A stretch of 64,000 nucleotides of DNA from Saturnia japonica (Eukaryota > Arthropoda > Insecta > Lepidoptera > Saturniidae), in NCBI GenBank assembly GCA_033032175.1, contig CM065325.1, forward strand, positions 5,918,930-5,982,929, in the 5' to 3' direction. Positions 47,222 to 59,002 of this stretch are shown here, in pieces. Within the stretch, counting starts at the first letter, position 1; every line of letters starts with the position of its first letter. The notes under the pieces are model-generated. The model was not told the origin of the DNA and made no database searches. It worked only from the letters and a program-made list of their open reading frames with translations. A program made the translations under genes and the position numbers.

Positions 47222-47585
47222 TCGCTCCCGCACACCCGTCACGTCCACCCTCTCTAGCGGCAACCCAAGCCTAGGTCCGTTCCTCGGTGTGAAGCCCGTG
47301 GGTCAGGCAGCCGCCCGCGCGATACAAGTGACACTATACGTGCAACACTTAGCTACCCACATACAACATTACACACGTATGAACACACACACGTGAACAC
47401 CACACAGGTACATAGGTTCTGTAAGGGACCTTTTTTTTTCTTTTTTTGCGCTAAGTAGTTAGATTAATGCGCTAGTTAGTGTAGAAAAACCATTCCGATT
47501 ACTAAATACACATACGCATGGTCCCCTCCTTCCTCCCAGGAGGGGAACGTGCATATGAGTATATGTTAGTTAGTTCGAATTCTCT
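47222..47585 (+). mobile_element. Jockey 3'-UTR fragment without tail
   Basis: Matches 34595-34925 of the younger Jockey copy at roughly 95 percent by eye ('CACACCCGTCACGTCCACCC', 'GGTCAGGCAGCCGCCCGCGC', 'GTACATAGGTTCTGTAAGGG'). It begins and ends inside the UTR with no poly-A and no target duplication, so it arrived by deletion or recombination, not by simple insertion. The frame 47184-47396 is not a gene. Confidence 0.8.
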
Positions 47586-47814
47586 TAGGATTAGGGAATT
47601 AGTTGGGACGTTAAATTCCATTCTTTAGAATCTACTGTGGCTAATTATATGATCCTGAAATATAATTATTGACAAGATTATAAGGTTAACATATTCTTGG
47701 TATATGTTGTGGAATTTTATATTACTTCGAATTTTGTAGTTCCAGAATTAGCGTGTTTAAACATACAAAAAAAACTCTTCCGCTGTATTATATTAAGTAT
47801 AGATAGATTTAGCT

Positions 47815-48300
47815 AAGGGGGCGTTCTAGTATTACTTAACACAGTTTCGGGGGAGGGGGTCTTGTAAATCGTTACGATGCGCTATAAGGGCGGGAGAGAG
47901 GTTCGAACATCTTACATAACATTGCTTTTTTTTATTTATAAAAAACTATACAATTAAAATTTTCCAAAATCGCAACCCTTTTTGTTTATGTTTTGCGAGG
48001 TATCTCTCGTTTGTATTATATGTCATTTTCATTTTGTTCCCCCAAATTGGCAACCCTTTTCGTTTGTTTTACGGGGAGTCCCTGGACTGTATTGATGTAG
48101 TCAGTGTCGTTAAAGTGAGTTCATACTGTAATGTCCTCAAAACAGGGAGATTTGCATCATCAGCTGTTTTTGGCCTATAAAAGCTCTCATGCTGACTTGC
48201 TGACTTGGGTGTGACGTAACGTTTAAGGAGGGGAAAGGGGATGTACAGAGAAATGCTACGACGCTTTACATGGGGGGGGGGTTGGCTCTTTAAAAAAAAC
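47815..48300. repeat. degenerate DNA element with G-rich ends
   Basis: Left 'TAAGGGGGCGTTCTAGTATTA', interior 'GGGAGGGGGTCTTGTAAATC', right 'GTGACGTAACGTTTAAGGAG' and a run of ten G before 'TTGGCTCTTTAA'. The layout recalls the element in Max intron 3 (37745-38667), but the ends are degraded and no frame is left. Confidence 0.4.
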
Positions 48301-51300
48301 TAAATAATAATTTTCTGCCTCATTTTCTTGGTAACTAATAATTATTCATATAACTGATGACACACAAGTAAAGAACGATTATACTCATCTATAAAATTTG
48401 ATGTTTTTTCAATATTTCATACGGACTTGAAGATTAGAATTTTTCGATAGTAGCGATGCTCTAACGGGTGAACGGGCAACGATAGGTGTATGTTGTATGT
48501 GTCATTTGGTTCGCTGTAAGAGCCCTAATAATCCCATTTAAGTGGCAAGGCTGTAGTTGGAAACAGTCGCGAGAAAAATCAAATTATGTGTTTTGTCTCC
48601 ATACAAAAAAAAAACTCGATATTAATTTTCTCCCAAATAAAGCGTTCAATTACATCCATTTCATAATATGTTACATATATTAGTAGACTTAAACTATTAC
48701 CAATGAAATTTTTTTCCGATTTCGACTTTTGATTTCTACGGTTAGGGACCTCAAATATTAGGCCACTGTGCGGCCGTGCTCGACTTTAATTATTATAACA
48801 TAGCTATTTTCTAAATAATTAAGTGTGTTACACATAGGTCTTACAGGGTGTGTCTGTTCTATGATGCTGATGTATCGGTAATATAGATACTAATTTAGGT
48901 ACCATAGACCTATATTGAATACTAGCGATATGCCCGCAGCTCCGCACGGGTTTATACAACGCACTAATTACCCGCAATTTTATTTTTACTCGTATAATTG
49001 ACAGTTCATATTGTCTATCAATTGAGAAATTACATATTATACTTCCCGTGTATAAAATTTCATGAAAATCGGGCTAACAACTAATTTTTTTTTTTACGAT
49101 TACTAAATGTATTTTAGACGATTTCTATAGCCTATCATTAATATCTAATAATGTATGCTTCCCGTATCTAAAAAAATTGATCAGAAACGGTTGAAGATTG
49201 AAGAAAATTAAATTTTTTGTAACTCTTTTTTTTACGATTTTTAAATTATTATTGACAATTATTATTATAACCTTATAACATTCATGGAATGAGTTATACT
49301 TCCCGTGTACAAAATTTCATAAGAATAATTGGTCAAGTCATTTTCGTTTTAAATCTGGACATAGAAACAAACAGACAAACATTTTTTTTAATGGCATATT
49401 CGTGATTAGTATCGTTCATATGCCTATCGAGATATTTGGAGAAAAAATGAACTATACAGACAGAACTATGGGTATATTAATATAGATTACAGACGTTATT
49501 GCAGCACAGGAGCACAATAATAATACTCCTATCACAGGAGAGATACCGATCATATTGATCAATAACCAACACACAATATAATATGTACTATAACTGGTAA
49601 TTTTCAACATCAAAAAACTGATTAAGCTAGCAAAATACGATATCGTATTCGAAAACATTGCAATTCTTACTTTTCTGCTTTTATATTTGTTTCGATCTTC
49701 ATTGTTTGTTCAATTTGCATTTTCGAATGCGCTGCTATTGCCTGGATATTTCACCGCCGTTTTGTTATTTTATCTGCAGAATTCATTTTGCCCTAAATTC
49801 AGTTGATATTGTAGTTTGGTATTATTATTATACGTCATGAATTACATTTGTCGTAGAAAATTATATTTTCATAATTAAGTAAATAAATATTAACTGATGT
49901 AAATTTACTCGTTTGGGCTTATTTAAACTTATTTAAACCCGTTTTTAAATTTTGTACCTACCACAATAGTTCACGTTAGGATATCGTTGATAAATTTTTA
50001 AAAGGCAGTGATTAAATTATCTAAATATCCCATTCTCTAATCTTTATTATTATATTTATTATATTAAAAGAGTAAAGACAAAATTTGTACATTGAAGATA
50101 TTAGAAAAAAAATACTACGGGGGGTTTAGAGTCATGGACAAAACACATTTTGATAGTTTTTGGAATTTTTGTGCTGTCTATCTGTAGGTTTAAATGCCAA
50201 TCACGCAAGATCAACTGGACCGAATTTATTGAAATTGGGTTTGATTGTAGTTTATAGTATGAAAGTACATTTAGGATACATTTCTACTTAAATGGATATT
50301 TGTATGGCTTATAAATTGCGTTTATGTACATACAAAAAAGTAATGTATGTATAAGTAACACTGTACCTGATATATTGTAAGTATAGGTACAATGAAATTA
50401 AGTCAAATTATACGAATTTAATCCAAATTATCTTATCATAATTTAAGTTTTTTATCATAGAAATAATAAAGAAAAATGAATGAATTTTTCATTAGGTATT
50501 CATAGATGACCGTATGCGCAATATTTTAGGTTTATCACGTATTAAAACTATCACGAATTTGGTTTGATTTTTATTGTTACACAGTGCCATTTCTAAGAAC
50601 AGTTTTTTAATGTGGTCACTGCCATTTGATTAAGCTCTAACTCCTTTCTAGTAACACATACTTTGAAAGAATAGTTTACTTTAGCCATTGTTCAAGTAGT
50701 TATTGTGCTTCGCATCCCAATAAAATTAAACCAGATTATAGTTATAATACCGGATATCTTTATTCTTTTACCTGCGAAGACATTGTTTTAGACTTTACAA
50801 AGAGGTGGACAATGCATTTTAAACTATTCTACCGAATACTGGTTCATGTTTATAAAAATATTTAGGTACAGTTTAGTAAAAAAGGTTTTGGATAAGTTCA
50901 AAATTTTAAAATCTACCTAGTTACAAATGAAATTAAGTATATCTTTATTTAAAATTTAATGAAGGGTTAGATTGATTAAAAAGTCAAGTTAATATTGCAC
51001 AATTTTATTTGTTTAAATTATTGTATGAAATTTTTACAATGGCCAGGATATCACTATAACCACCGACTAAAGACTATATATAACACCTTACACAATATTA
51101 TAAACCCTAATTAAAATTACACAAATAATATAATTCCATTGTTTTAAATAATTGAAATTATATTATAATTTATAACACTTCAAAAATGTTGATCACAAAA
51201 ATTAACTAAATGCATCGCTTTTAACATAGTTAATAATAAAAAAATTAATTGGTAAGTAGTTTAAGTTCAATGAATGAAGGAATTTCACAGCGCACGTTTG

Positions 51301-52500
51301 AATTGACTTCTAAAGGAATTATGCTTGTCATATATAAATAAAAAGCAGACGTGAAACATGTTAACGAATATTTAAAAAAAGAGTATAATAATACACCGGG
51401 TGATCCCGAAACACGACAAAACAAAAGAAAGTCACTGTGAAACGTTTATTTTAAGTTAACTTGTAATAATATAAAATTCGAAAAGAAACAGAAGCTATTT
51501 ATATCCTTGAAAAGGTACCATCAATTAGGGGGTTGTCGAAAGATCAGTCTGTTTCAGGAATCTGCAGATTAACATATATTTTATAGCAGATATCAAAATC
51601 AATCAAAATATTGTGGTATAAATTAAAAATAAAAACAGAAACATACAATATTAATAAATAAACTAACTACTTCGAATACTGTCAAATACACACAGAAATA
51701 ATGTTACATCTTAAAGATTTTTAACCTTTAGTTACACTTTTCTTTAATATGAAACACATTCTTTAACAAATGTATAAATATTATTTTCAGGGAAAAAAGA
51801 TTTATACTCTTATTTCTGTGATTATTTTAATAAAAAATGTTTACTTCGCGTTCCCATTAATCTGTATTTTATGTTCAGATTCGGTAAGCCACTCTATGTC
51901 ACCAAAAAGTACTTTTTCATTGTCAGCTAAAACAAAAGAAAATTATTTTATAGTAAACAAATATTATATAAAACGTATATATTGTTAGTGTTTCGAGAAA
52001 AAAACATTTGATGTATGTACGTTATAGTGAATGTATAGAATTCCACGGACGCATAATTAATCGCTACTCTCGAGAAAGACTATTCAGAGACCGAGTCGGA
52101 TGAGCGCGATATCCTTATCTGGACTTTTTTTCATAATTTACCTAAATAGCATTTGGCATTTTGGCACAAAAATCAAACTATAATATATCACATATAATGC
52201 CGCCAAAATTACATATTGTAGGGTCAATTAACATGTTTTTGAATTTAAAATAAAAACATGACACTTTGAGATCCCGCCAAAAACTCTACGTCCATATTCG
52301 AAACGAATCGGAGAAATATTGTTATACTTTGCCTAAATAGCATTTGGCATTCTATTGAATGTCTAGGCAAAGTATGCAATAATTCTCTTCACTTCATACA
52401 TTCCCGTCTACTCTTAGGCATTCTATAGAATGCCGGCATTTTATACGTTGCCTATAACCTATAACATATATCTTATATTAAGTGAACAATTCTTGTATAT
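48300..52500. other. gene-poor intergenic stretch
   Basis: AT-rich with repeat heads ('GATATGCCCGCAGCTCCGCAC' at 48928) and simple sequence. No frame with recognisable coding character was seen. 51790-51889 looks like an exon by its borders but is unsupported. A palindromic cluster lies at 52140-52440. Confidence 0.4.
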
Positions 52501-52501
52501 A

Positions 52502-54335
52502 TTAGGTCGGGGGAAAAGTGGTTTCACATAACGCTTGTTATAAAATTTCTTTGGCTGTACTATTTGTATCTGACTGATTTTGGTAACATTAAAAAGGTTA
52601 CATTAAAAATAAAATAAAAATAAAGTTGTTTCCCGCTATTTTTCATTTGTTTTTCTTTCTGATACATTTTAAAATATGATTACAAAAAAGGCAAAAATGC
52701 AACTCAAGCAGCCAAAAAAATTTGTGATGTTTATGGACCTAATGCAGTGTTAGTAAGAGTAGTTACAAAGTTGGTTCAAACGTTTTCAGTCCGAAATTTT
52801 TGATGTTAAAGATGCACCTCGCTCTGGAATAAAATGGACGCCATTTTTGAAAAAGTAGAGCAAGATCGGCATATCAGTAGTTACTAGAATAATAGAACTA
52901 GAAATTGACCACAAAACACTTTTACCTATTTGAAGAAAGCTGGCTATACCAAAAAGCTCGATATTTGGGTGCCACACGAGCTCACTGAATGAAACCTAAT
53001 GATCCGTGTACTCATTTGCGATTCATTATTGAGACGTAATGAAATCGAGCCGTTTTTGAGGCGATTAATAACTAGCGATGAAAAGCGGATCACGTATGAC
53101 AAGAACGTTCGAAAAAGGTGGTGGTCTAAGGTCGGCAAGGCTTCACAGACTGTGGCTAAACCTGGACTAACTCGAAATAAGGTGATGCTGTGGAAGGCCA
53201 TTATTCATTAAGAGTTTTTATCGCTCCGCAAAACCATCGATTCGGATCTCTACTGCCAACAACTGATGAGATTAAAGGAAGCAGTTGAGAGAAAGCGGCC
53301 GGAATTGATCAAGAGGAACAGTGTGGTCTTTCATCACAATAACGCTAGACCACACACATCTTTAACCACTCAGTAAAAATTAAGAGAGTTTGGCTGGGAG
53401 GTATTATGGTGGTCCACCATATAGCCCTGACCTTGCACCTTCAGATTTTCACCTGTTTTGGTCTCTTCAGAATTCTTTAGGTTCTGTATGGTTAACATCA
53501 AGAGAGGACAGCCAAACTGTTTGTTACGTTTTTTTGATCAGAAGTCCCAAAGTTTCTACAGCAAGGGGATCATGTCTATACCTACAAAAAGGCAGAAAGT
53601 CATCGAACAAAATGGCATATATACAATATGTATTAAAAACCCCGTCGAATCAGAGAGATTATATAGGTGTACCCCAATGACATTACCAAAAAAAAAATGA
53701 AAATTTTATTTATTATGAAAATAAAAATGTTATTGCGATTTAAAATTAACATAATATATGTAGTTTTAGTTTCCCTGAAATTTTTCAAATTTTTAAAACT
53801 TGGTAACACCGTCGTCAGACCCGGCGCGGCGCGGCGCAGCGGTACGTTTGATCGTATGGCGGTACCCTGCGCCGCGCTGCCTGTATTGCCATGTAAGTTT
53901 CCTCATTTAACTATGTTTTTTGACGTGACAACGTCTTATAAATTGGTTTGCCGGGTGACACTTCAAGAAACTGCGTTACGCTCCGCTCACGTTATGCGCT
54001 CACAATGAGAGCGAGTGAGAGGCACGCGTCCCTTCCACTCGGGCATGGTTAGCCCGCCTAAGAGCGAGAGAGACATACATAAAGTCGTTGTCACGTAAAA
54101 CTTTCGCCCGTATACCGACTTTATTTTTACATTTTATAAGAGGTAATTTTTTTACTTATAGTCTAAGATAGATAACATAAACAGAATATAATCTCGATAC
54201 CTAATAACACCTTCACGGATCCGACGGGGTTTTTAATAAATAGGTACTGTATAATATAAATGAATGTAAATAAACTTTGAAAAAAGTGTCTTGAGTTTAC
54301 ATAAAAAAATGCGAAGCAACTTTTCCCCGAACTAT
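52502..54335 (+). mobile_element. second mariner, irritans-like, with internal insertion
   Basis: Left end TTAGGTCGGGGGAAAAGTGG next to TA (52500-52501). The right end, as reverse complement, reads AGTTCGGGGAAAAGTTGC (54310-54335). The transposase runs from about 52670 to 53696. The element is about 550 bases longer than a normal mariner, and the excess is a GC-rich block at about 53790-54260. Class within mariner is recalled from the ends. Confidence 0.75.
52670..53696 (+). pseudogene. mariner transposase, frameshifted
   Basis: Successive frames read 'KNATQAAKKICDVYGPNAV', 'TWLYQKA'-type linker, 'RLITSDEKRITYDKNVRKRW' (first catalytic Asp), 'FHHNNARPHTSLTT' (Asp replaced by Asn) and 'SPDLAPSDFHLFWSLQNSLG' (third catalytic Asp). 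There are at least three frame changes. Dead copy of a TA-targeting cut-and-paste enzyme. Confidence 0.8.
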
Positions 54336-54389
54336 TAATTATATGTGTATATATATGTATATATATATGAAATAATTGTATAATATATG

Positions 54390-54475
54390 TGTAATTGGTT
54401 TCTCGGAAACGGCTCCAACGATTTCGATGAAACTTTGCATTTAGATACTGTTTTACATTCCAAGTTTACCTAGAT
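54390..54475 (+). repeat. dispersed repeat, copy 2
   Basis: Same-orientation match to 41475-41560 (see that entry). It starts about 50 bases after the end of the second mariner. Confidence 0.6.
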
Positions 54476-54840
54476 AGGGGTTTTTGGTTTAAGACACAGA
54501 GCACAGCGCGTTTGCCTAGATATTAATTATATAATTAATACAATGTCTCCCTACAATCTTAGTTCAGTAATGAAAAAGCGACCACCGAGTAACAGATTTT
54601 TTGCTTTAACAAATATTCACTTTCATGCAATGGCAACGCCGCGCCGTACAGTGGGCTGAAATCGGAGCCTCCCTTTCATAGGATTTTATAAAAATTAAAT
54701 ATGTTATTTCATAGTTTTAAGTATACAATTTTGGCAAAACAGTCATATCATTGTATAGTTTAGCAATTTCTAGCTTTATTTTTAACTTCTACACCATATA
54801 ATATGGACTTATAAATTTCAAATGTATGAAAATGGATTTT

Positions 54841-55200
54841 CTTTTCGTCATAACTTTTTTGTGTTTTGAGTTGTAAAGCTGAAACTTATACATATCGTTA
54901 CTGGGGTGGTAATGAACCCTTAGGACCTTTCACCTTGACCCCGGGTGTCCTCGTTCAAAAGATATGAATTAATGAAAAATGCTTAATTAGGCATCACTTT
55001 CTTTGAAATTGAATTCACTACCAGTAGACATATTGTTAATTTTAGTACCTAGTATAGCTATTGATAAAATAAGAGTTATTTAAAATCATGCCAACGCCTA
55101 ATTTACTCATTACCTACCATAAAAAAATCGTTTTGAAACTTCAATAAATCTATTTTTATTTATTAATTAAGTCAAAACACAAAAAAGTTATGACGAAAAG
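54841..55200. repeat. foldback element
   Basis: About 28 bases at 54841-54868, 'CTTTTCGTCATAACTTTTTT...', recur inverted at 55173-55200. They are separated by ~300 bases of AT-rich DNA in which the inner arms are partly similar. It lies directly beside the predicted last exon of the bHLH gene. Confidence 0.6.
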
Positions 55201-55203
55201 CGA

Positions 55204-58200
55204 TTAGCGTAATTGATTCTTCTCCAATTCACGCCCAGTGATCCGTACTGCACCTAATCTTAACGAAATCAGTGAATGTATAAGTCTTGTTTTTCCGGAA
55301 TACTGGTATATTACAACTAGGAAGTTATTGATTTGATTCAATTATTATGACGGGGAATATGATAATTATTAAAAAATCACCACCATACTTACTTAAAAGA
55401 TTTAATACCGTTGTCTTCTCCATCTGCTTTTCTTTTGTTAATCCTTTTTGTATTTGGTTTTGCATCTTATTAGAGGGTATCTTTTTCGATATTCTAAATT
55501 CCGACCCGTCTTGAGCATTCTGATTGGATGAGCTTAGTTCAATGTTACTAAAGTAGTCGGAAGCTCTGGCCGAATTTAAATATTGGTGTACGTTTTTTAT
55601 AGTCGGTTTAGGTTGAAACTTCGTTTCATCAAAAGCGTCTTGCTTTTCCTCTTTGATCACAGGAACTATAGGTAGTCTGTATAGACCTGGTTCAGATCGT
55701 GTGAACGATTTGTCTGGGTGCGAATCAAACTGTTTCAGTAATTCGATCTTTACTTTTTGCTGAAGATTCGAGTTGACGTTAGATTTTGTTACGGCTTTTG
55801 ATGTCCATTTCGACGGAACATCTAAACGAATATCGTCCTGAAATGTAATTTTCATCTTCTTTTTAGGATTCTGTAAAACATTGTTCAATTAGAACAGAAT
55901 GTAGGTACGCAGACCTAACCACTTGTTTGCTAGAAAGAATTTACGAAAAGTTTTCGTCTACAGCCATATCGTTATTGATTATTTCAAATGATGCATTACA
56001 ATGATTTCTAGATTATAAAATGAATTTAGCACTTTTTAAATATATTTAAAACTATGTACTTGGTTGCAACAGGCAGAGAAGAAAATAAAATTTGTACTTT
56101 ATGTCATACTATGCATATAGAGATAAGAGTGTGTTCAGCACTTGTTCTGTCTATTTGTGTACAGACTATCTAATTCGTGACAGACGGTATAAACTAGGAA
56201 TAATATGGATATTGTGGATATAATTTTTTTTCTGAACCGCTGCTGAACATAACGTTATCCATCTGCTATATATACCGTGTCTGTCATAGCATGTCGTAAT
56301 GTAGTAAATCATAATAATTTTCTGTAAACTTACGTTTGTTCGTTTATTGTATTGATGAAAATGGCCTGTATCTTGAAGCTCGGGAATCGTACGTAGCTTA
56401 GTCTGATGTATTAGATTCTGTGAATAAAATATTATAAGTACTAAGTTATAAAGTTCTGTACTAAATATAAAGTTTTCTAATTGAATCATTGCATTACTTA
56501 CATTGTGTTTTGAGGAGTCCTTTTCGTTGCAATCATATTTCAAACGACTTTCTAATGTTTCAACTGAAAATGAATTTAAGGTTAATAAAGCCGAAAATTG
56601 ATTGTTAACGCAAAACTTAATACTTAGAAAGAATGAGGCTTACTTTGAGACATTAAAACATCGTTGTTTTTTTTCATATCTTTTATGTTATCTGTTGATT
56701 TAATTAGGGCTGCTTTCTGCAACCTATTTATTACAGTCATCAGAAGATCAGTATTTGATATCTGAAAGAGATTAAACAAGATAGTTATACAAGCGAAGTG
56801 GATTATAAAAAATAACAAGGAATATATATTTTAGTTTAGGTACCACAAAAAATCCTTGAACAGATTAAATTTTAACAAGAGCACCATCGTCTTATTTTAG
56901 CTATATTTTAAGGTTCATCAATAAAATGGCTTATCAATGCGTTACATTTTAAATTATTTTATCTTTGCATTCTAAATACCTTAAAGTAGGAACTTCGAAC
57001 AATGGTTTCATTAAATAATTTATCGTATCTTTAATAACTTTCACATTTTCAGATACAATTTCAAGTATTTAAGATTATAATATATTCTTACCATCTTACT
57101 ATACTGGCGATGAACACGTCACAATGACTCTGTTTTTGTTTTTTTTTTTTTGCGTTGGGTCCTGTAGCCGAAAGGCTTGCAGTACAGTATCACAGTAGGC
57201 GATTGGCTAAGTATTACCGACCTCTCGGTGTTCGTCGTTGTTTTTGGATTTTACCGTGCTTACCATCAGGCACAATGTCATCATTTTGTCGTGCTATTAG
57301 TGATATTTTACCATTATGAACTTAGCTTAATACTATAATATTTTATAGTAGATACGGCATTGACGCTCTGTACATGGCATCATGTACAAGCGGCAATTGT
57401 CCTTAGTTCACTTTCGACTTGATACCGGCGTGAGCGAGAAGTAACTTTTATCCTTTTTTGACAACAGAGTTTCCGCCTAAAGCTGTGATTTCCTATCCCT
57501 TTTGTTACGACATACTGATAAATAATATATTTGTGCCGTTATCAAATTGCTTTTAGTGAGAGTATAATGCGACTATTTCTAAAACGTCATTGACATTATA
57601 CGAAAGTACGAAGCACCTACGATAAAGGATGGATATCTCGATAGCGGAAAACAGGATAATTTTGTGTGAATAAAAAAGTGGTCTTACACTAGGTTCGCAA
57701 CCTGCGGCCTCTGCCAGCTGTGCCATAGCTTCTGCTGTTTCATTGCGCCTTTCACGTTCATACTGCGCATTTCGTGCTCGTCGCTGTTCCTAAAATCGGT
57801 AATAAGTAATATTTTTTGTATAATTTACAGACAACTTCTACATGAAGATGAAATCAATGGTGAAACGTATTTGCAAAACCTAATATAAGTATTGATAAAC
57901 TCATCCCTTACTTTTTACGGAGGAGAGCTATTAGGTACACGGAACATTAATTTTATATTCTGCTCCGTATTTTTTTCCTTTAAATTGGAAAGTTGTCGGT
58001 TCCGTTTCAACCGTGCTATGAGTACTATAGAAACTTTAAAAGAATAAAAAATCGCTTTTAACATTGAGGGATAATCTATTAGTGAAATAATTTATAAAAA
58101 CTTTAGGTCTTTTTATTTTATCTTTCTATTTACTAACATTCACAAATAATAAAATTGATAAAAATAATATTTTTTATTCGCTCGCATCACTATATAAAAA

Positions 58201-58774
58201 AATTATATTGAAATATTTACAAGGAGCATAATTTTAAAATGTTATTACTTACCAGTGACAATGGAACCCTGCGTTTTCCCATTGGCCGGCCGCGTTTTCT
58301 GGGCGGTAGGTCGTCGCTACCAACCTGAATATAAATCGATAGAGTTTAATTTGAGATTAGTTTACAATTCAATAAAATACATTAATAAAAAATTTACATT
58401 TGCTTTTAAAATTACTAGTGGTCGCTCAATGATGGAAATTCCACGAACGACTTTTTAATTATAGCTTATTTTTTTGTTTGACATTTAAACAATGAATCAT
58501 TTGCTATCACTTTTCATTGAGTGAAAATATCAATATTTTGGAGGGGTCTAAGTTCAATGGCACTGTTCGAGTTAGGATTCGTAGTATTCATTTATTTAAT
58601 TTAATTTATCAGTAACAGATATTATAGATAAATTTTACTTTTCTTCACTCCCTTCTCCATATAAACTTTAACACTGCCTTCTGTGCACGCAATACGCTTA
58701 AAAAGCGGTAGAAAGTTTTAGGTTCACGTATTAAAATAATAATGATATTCTTATCGGTTACCTGAACAGACATT
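55204..58774 (-). CDS. AT-hook + bHLH transcription-factor-like protein, 7-8 exons
   Basis: Exons: 58774-58763 (MSVQ), 58324-58253, 57789-57688, 56761-56644, 56563-56502, 56417-56334 and 55870-55393. A possible last exon is 55247-55204; if the final GTAAGT is not used, the frame instead ends at 55325. All joins keep frame. Residues 11-23 hold an AT-hook-like 'PPRKRGRPMGKRR'. Residues 29-80 form a bHLH: basic 'RRARNAQYERERRNE' (Glu39 and Arg43 at the E-box-contacting positions, Asn where Myc/Max have His), helix 1 'TAEAMAQLAEAAG', loop, helix 2 'NTDLLMTVINRLQKAAL'. A short coiled stretch follows ('LMSQIETLESRLKY'), then a long disordered tail with 'NPKKKMK' (nuclear-localisation-like) and SUMO-type 'IKEE'. 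A nuclear DNA-binding role is inferred. The family was not recognised. Confidence 0.72.
58485..58715 (+). repeat. dispersed repeat, copy 2 of 2
   Basis: Same-orientation partner of 3255-3490, located in intron 1 of the bHLH gene. Shares 'TCAATATTTTGGAGGGG', 'AGTAACAGATATTATAGATA' and 'CTCCATATAAACTTTAACA'. Confidence 0.65.
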
Positions 58775-58879
58775 ATGTATAGATTTGTCCTCCTAACTAA
58801 ATTTATTTACTCGTAGTACAAACTAAAAGTACTCTATTGTTCGCAACTAACACTCTTTAACGAAAATTAATAAATTAAG

Positions 58880-58991
58880 TTTTTTTTGAACTGATTAATG
58901 ATTATACTGTTAGCCTCAGGGGTTCTGGAGCCTCCGACGGTTTTTACAGCTTCACCGGACTTGGGGGCGAGCGCTTAGGGCACTCAGCCAC
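58880..58991 (-). mobile_element. 112-bp Jockey 3' tail with target duplication
   Basis: Poly-T then the complement of the Jockey tail ('CCCCCAAGTCCGGTGAAGCT', '...GGCTAACAGTATAATC'). Flanked by a perfect 11-bp duplication AATAAATTAAG (58869-58879 and 58992-59002). The 'GTCGGAGGCTCC' version matches the tail at 15492. It lies 106 bases upstream of the bHLH start codon. Confidence 0.85.
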
Positions 58992-59002
58992 AATAAATTA
59001 AG

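Noticed and set aside
47184..47396. 70-aa gene
   Set aside because: It is entirely within a Jockey 3'-UTR fragment.
51790..51889. Secreted-protein exon on the plus strand
   Set aside because: There is an acceptor-like TTTTCAG, a hydrophobic frame and a donor-like GTAAGC, but no partner exon, no start context and poly-Leu/Ile content expected from AT-rich DNA.
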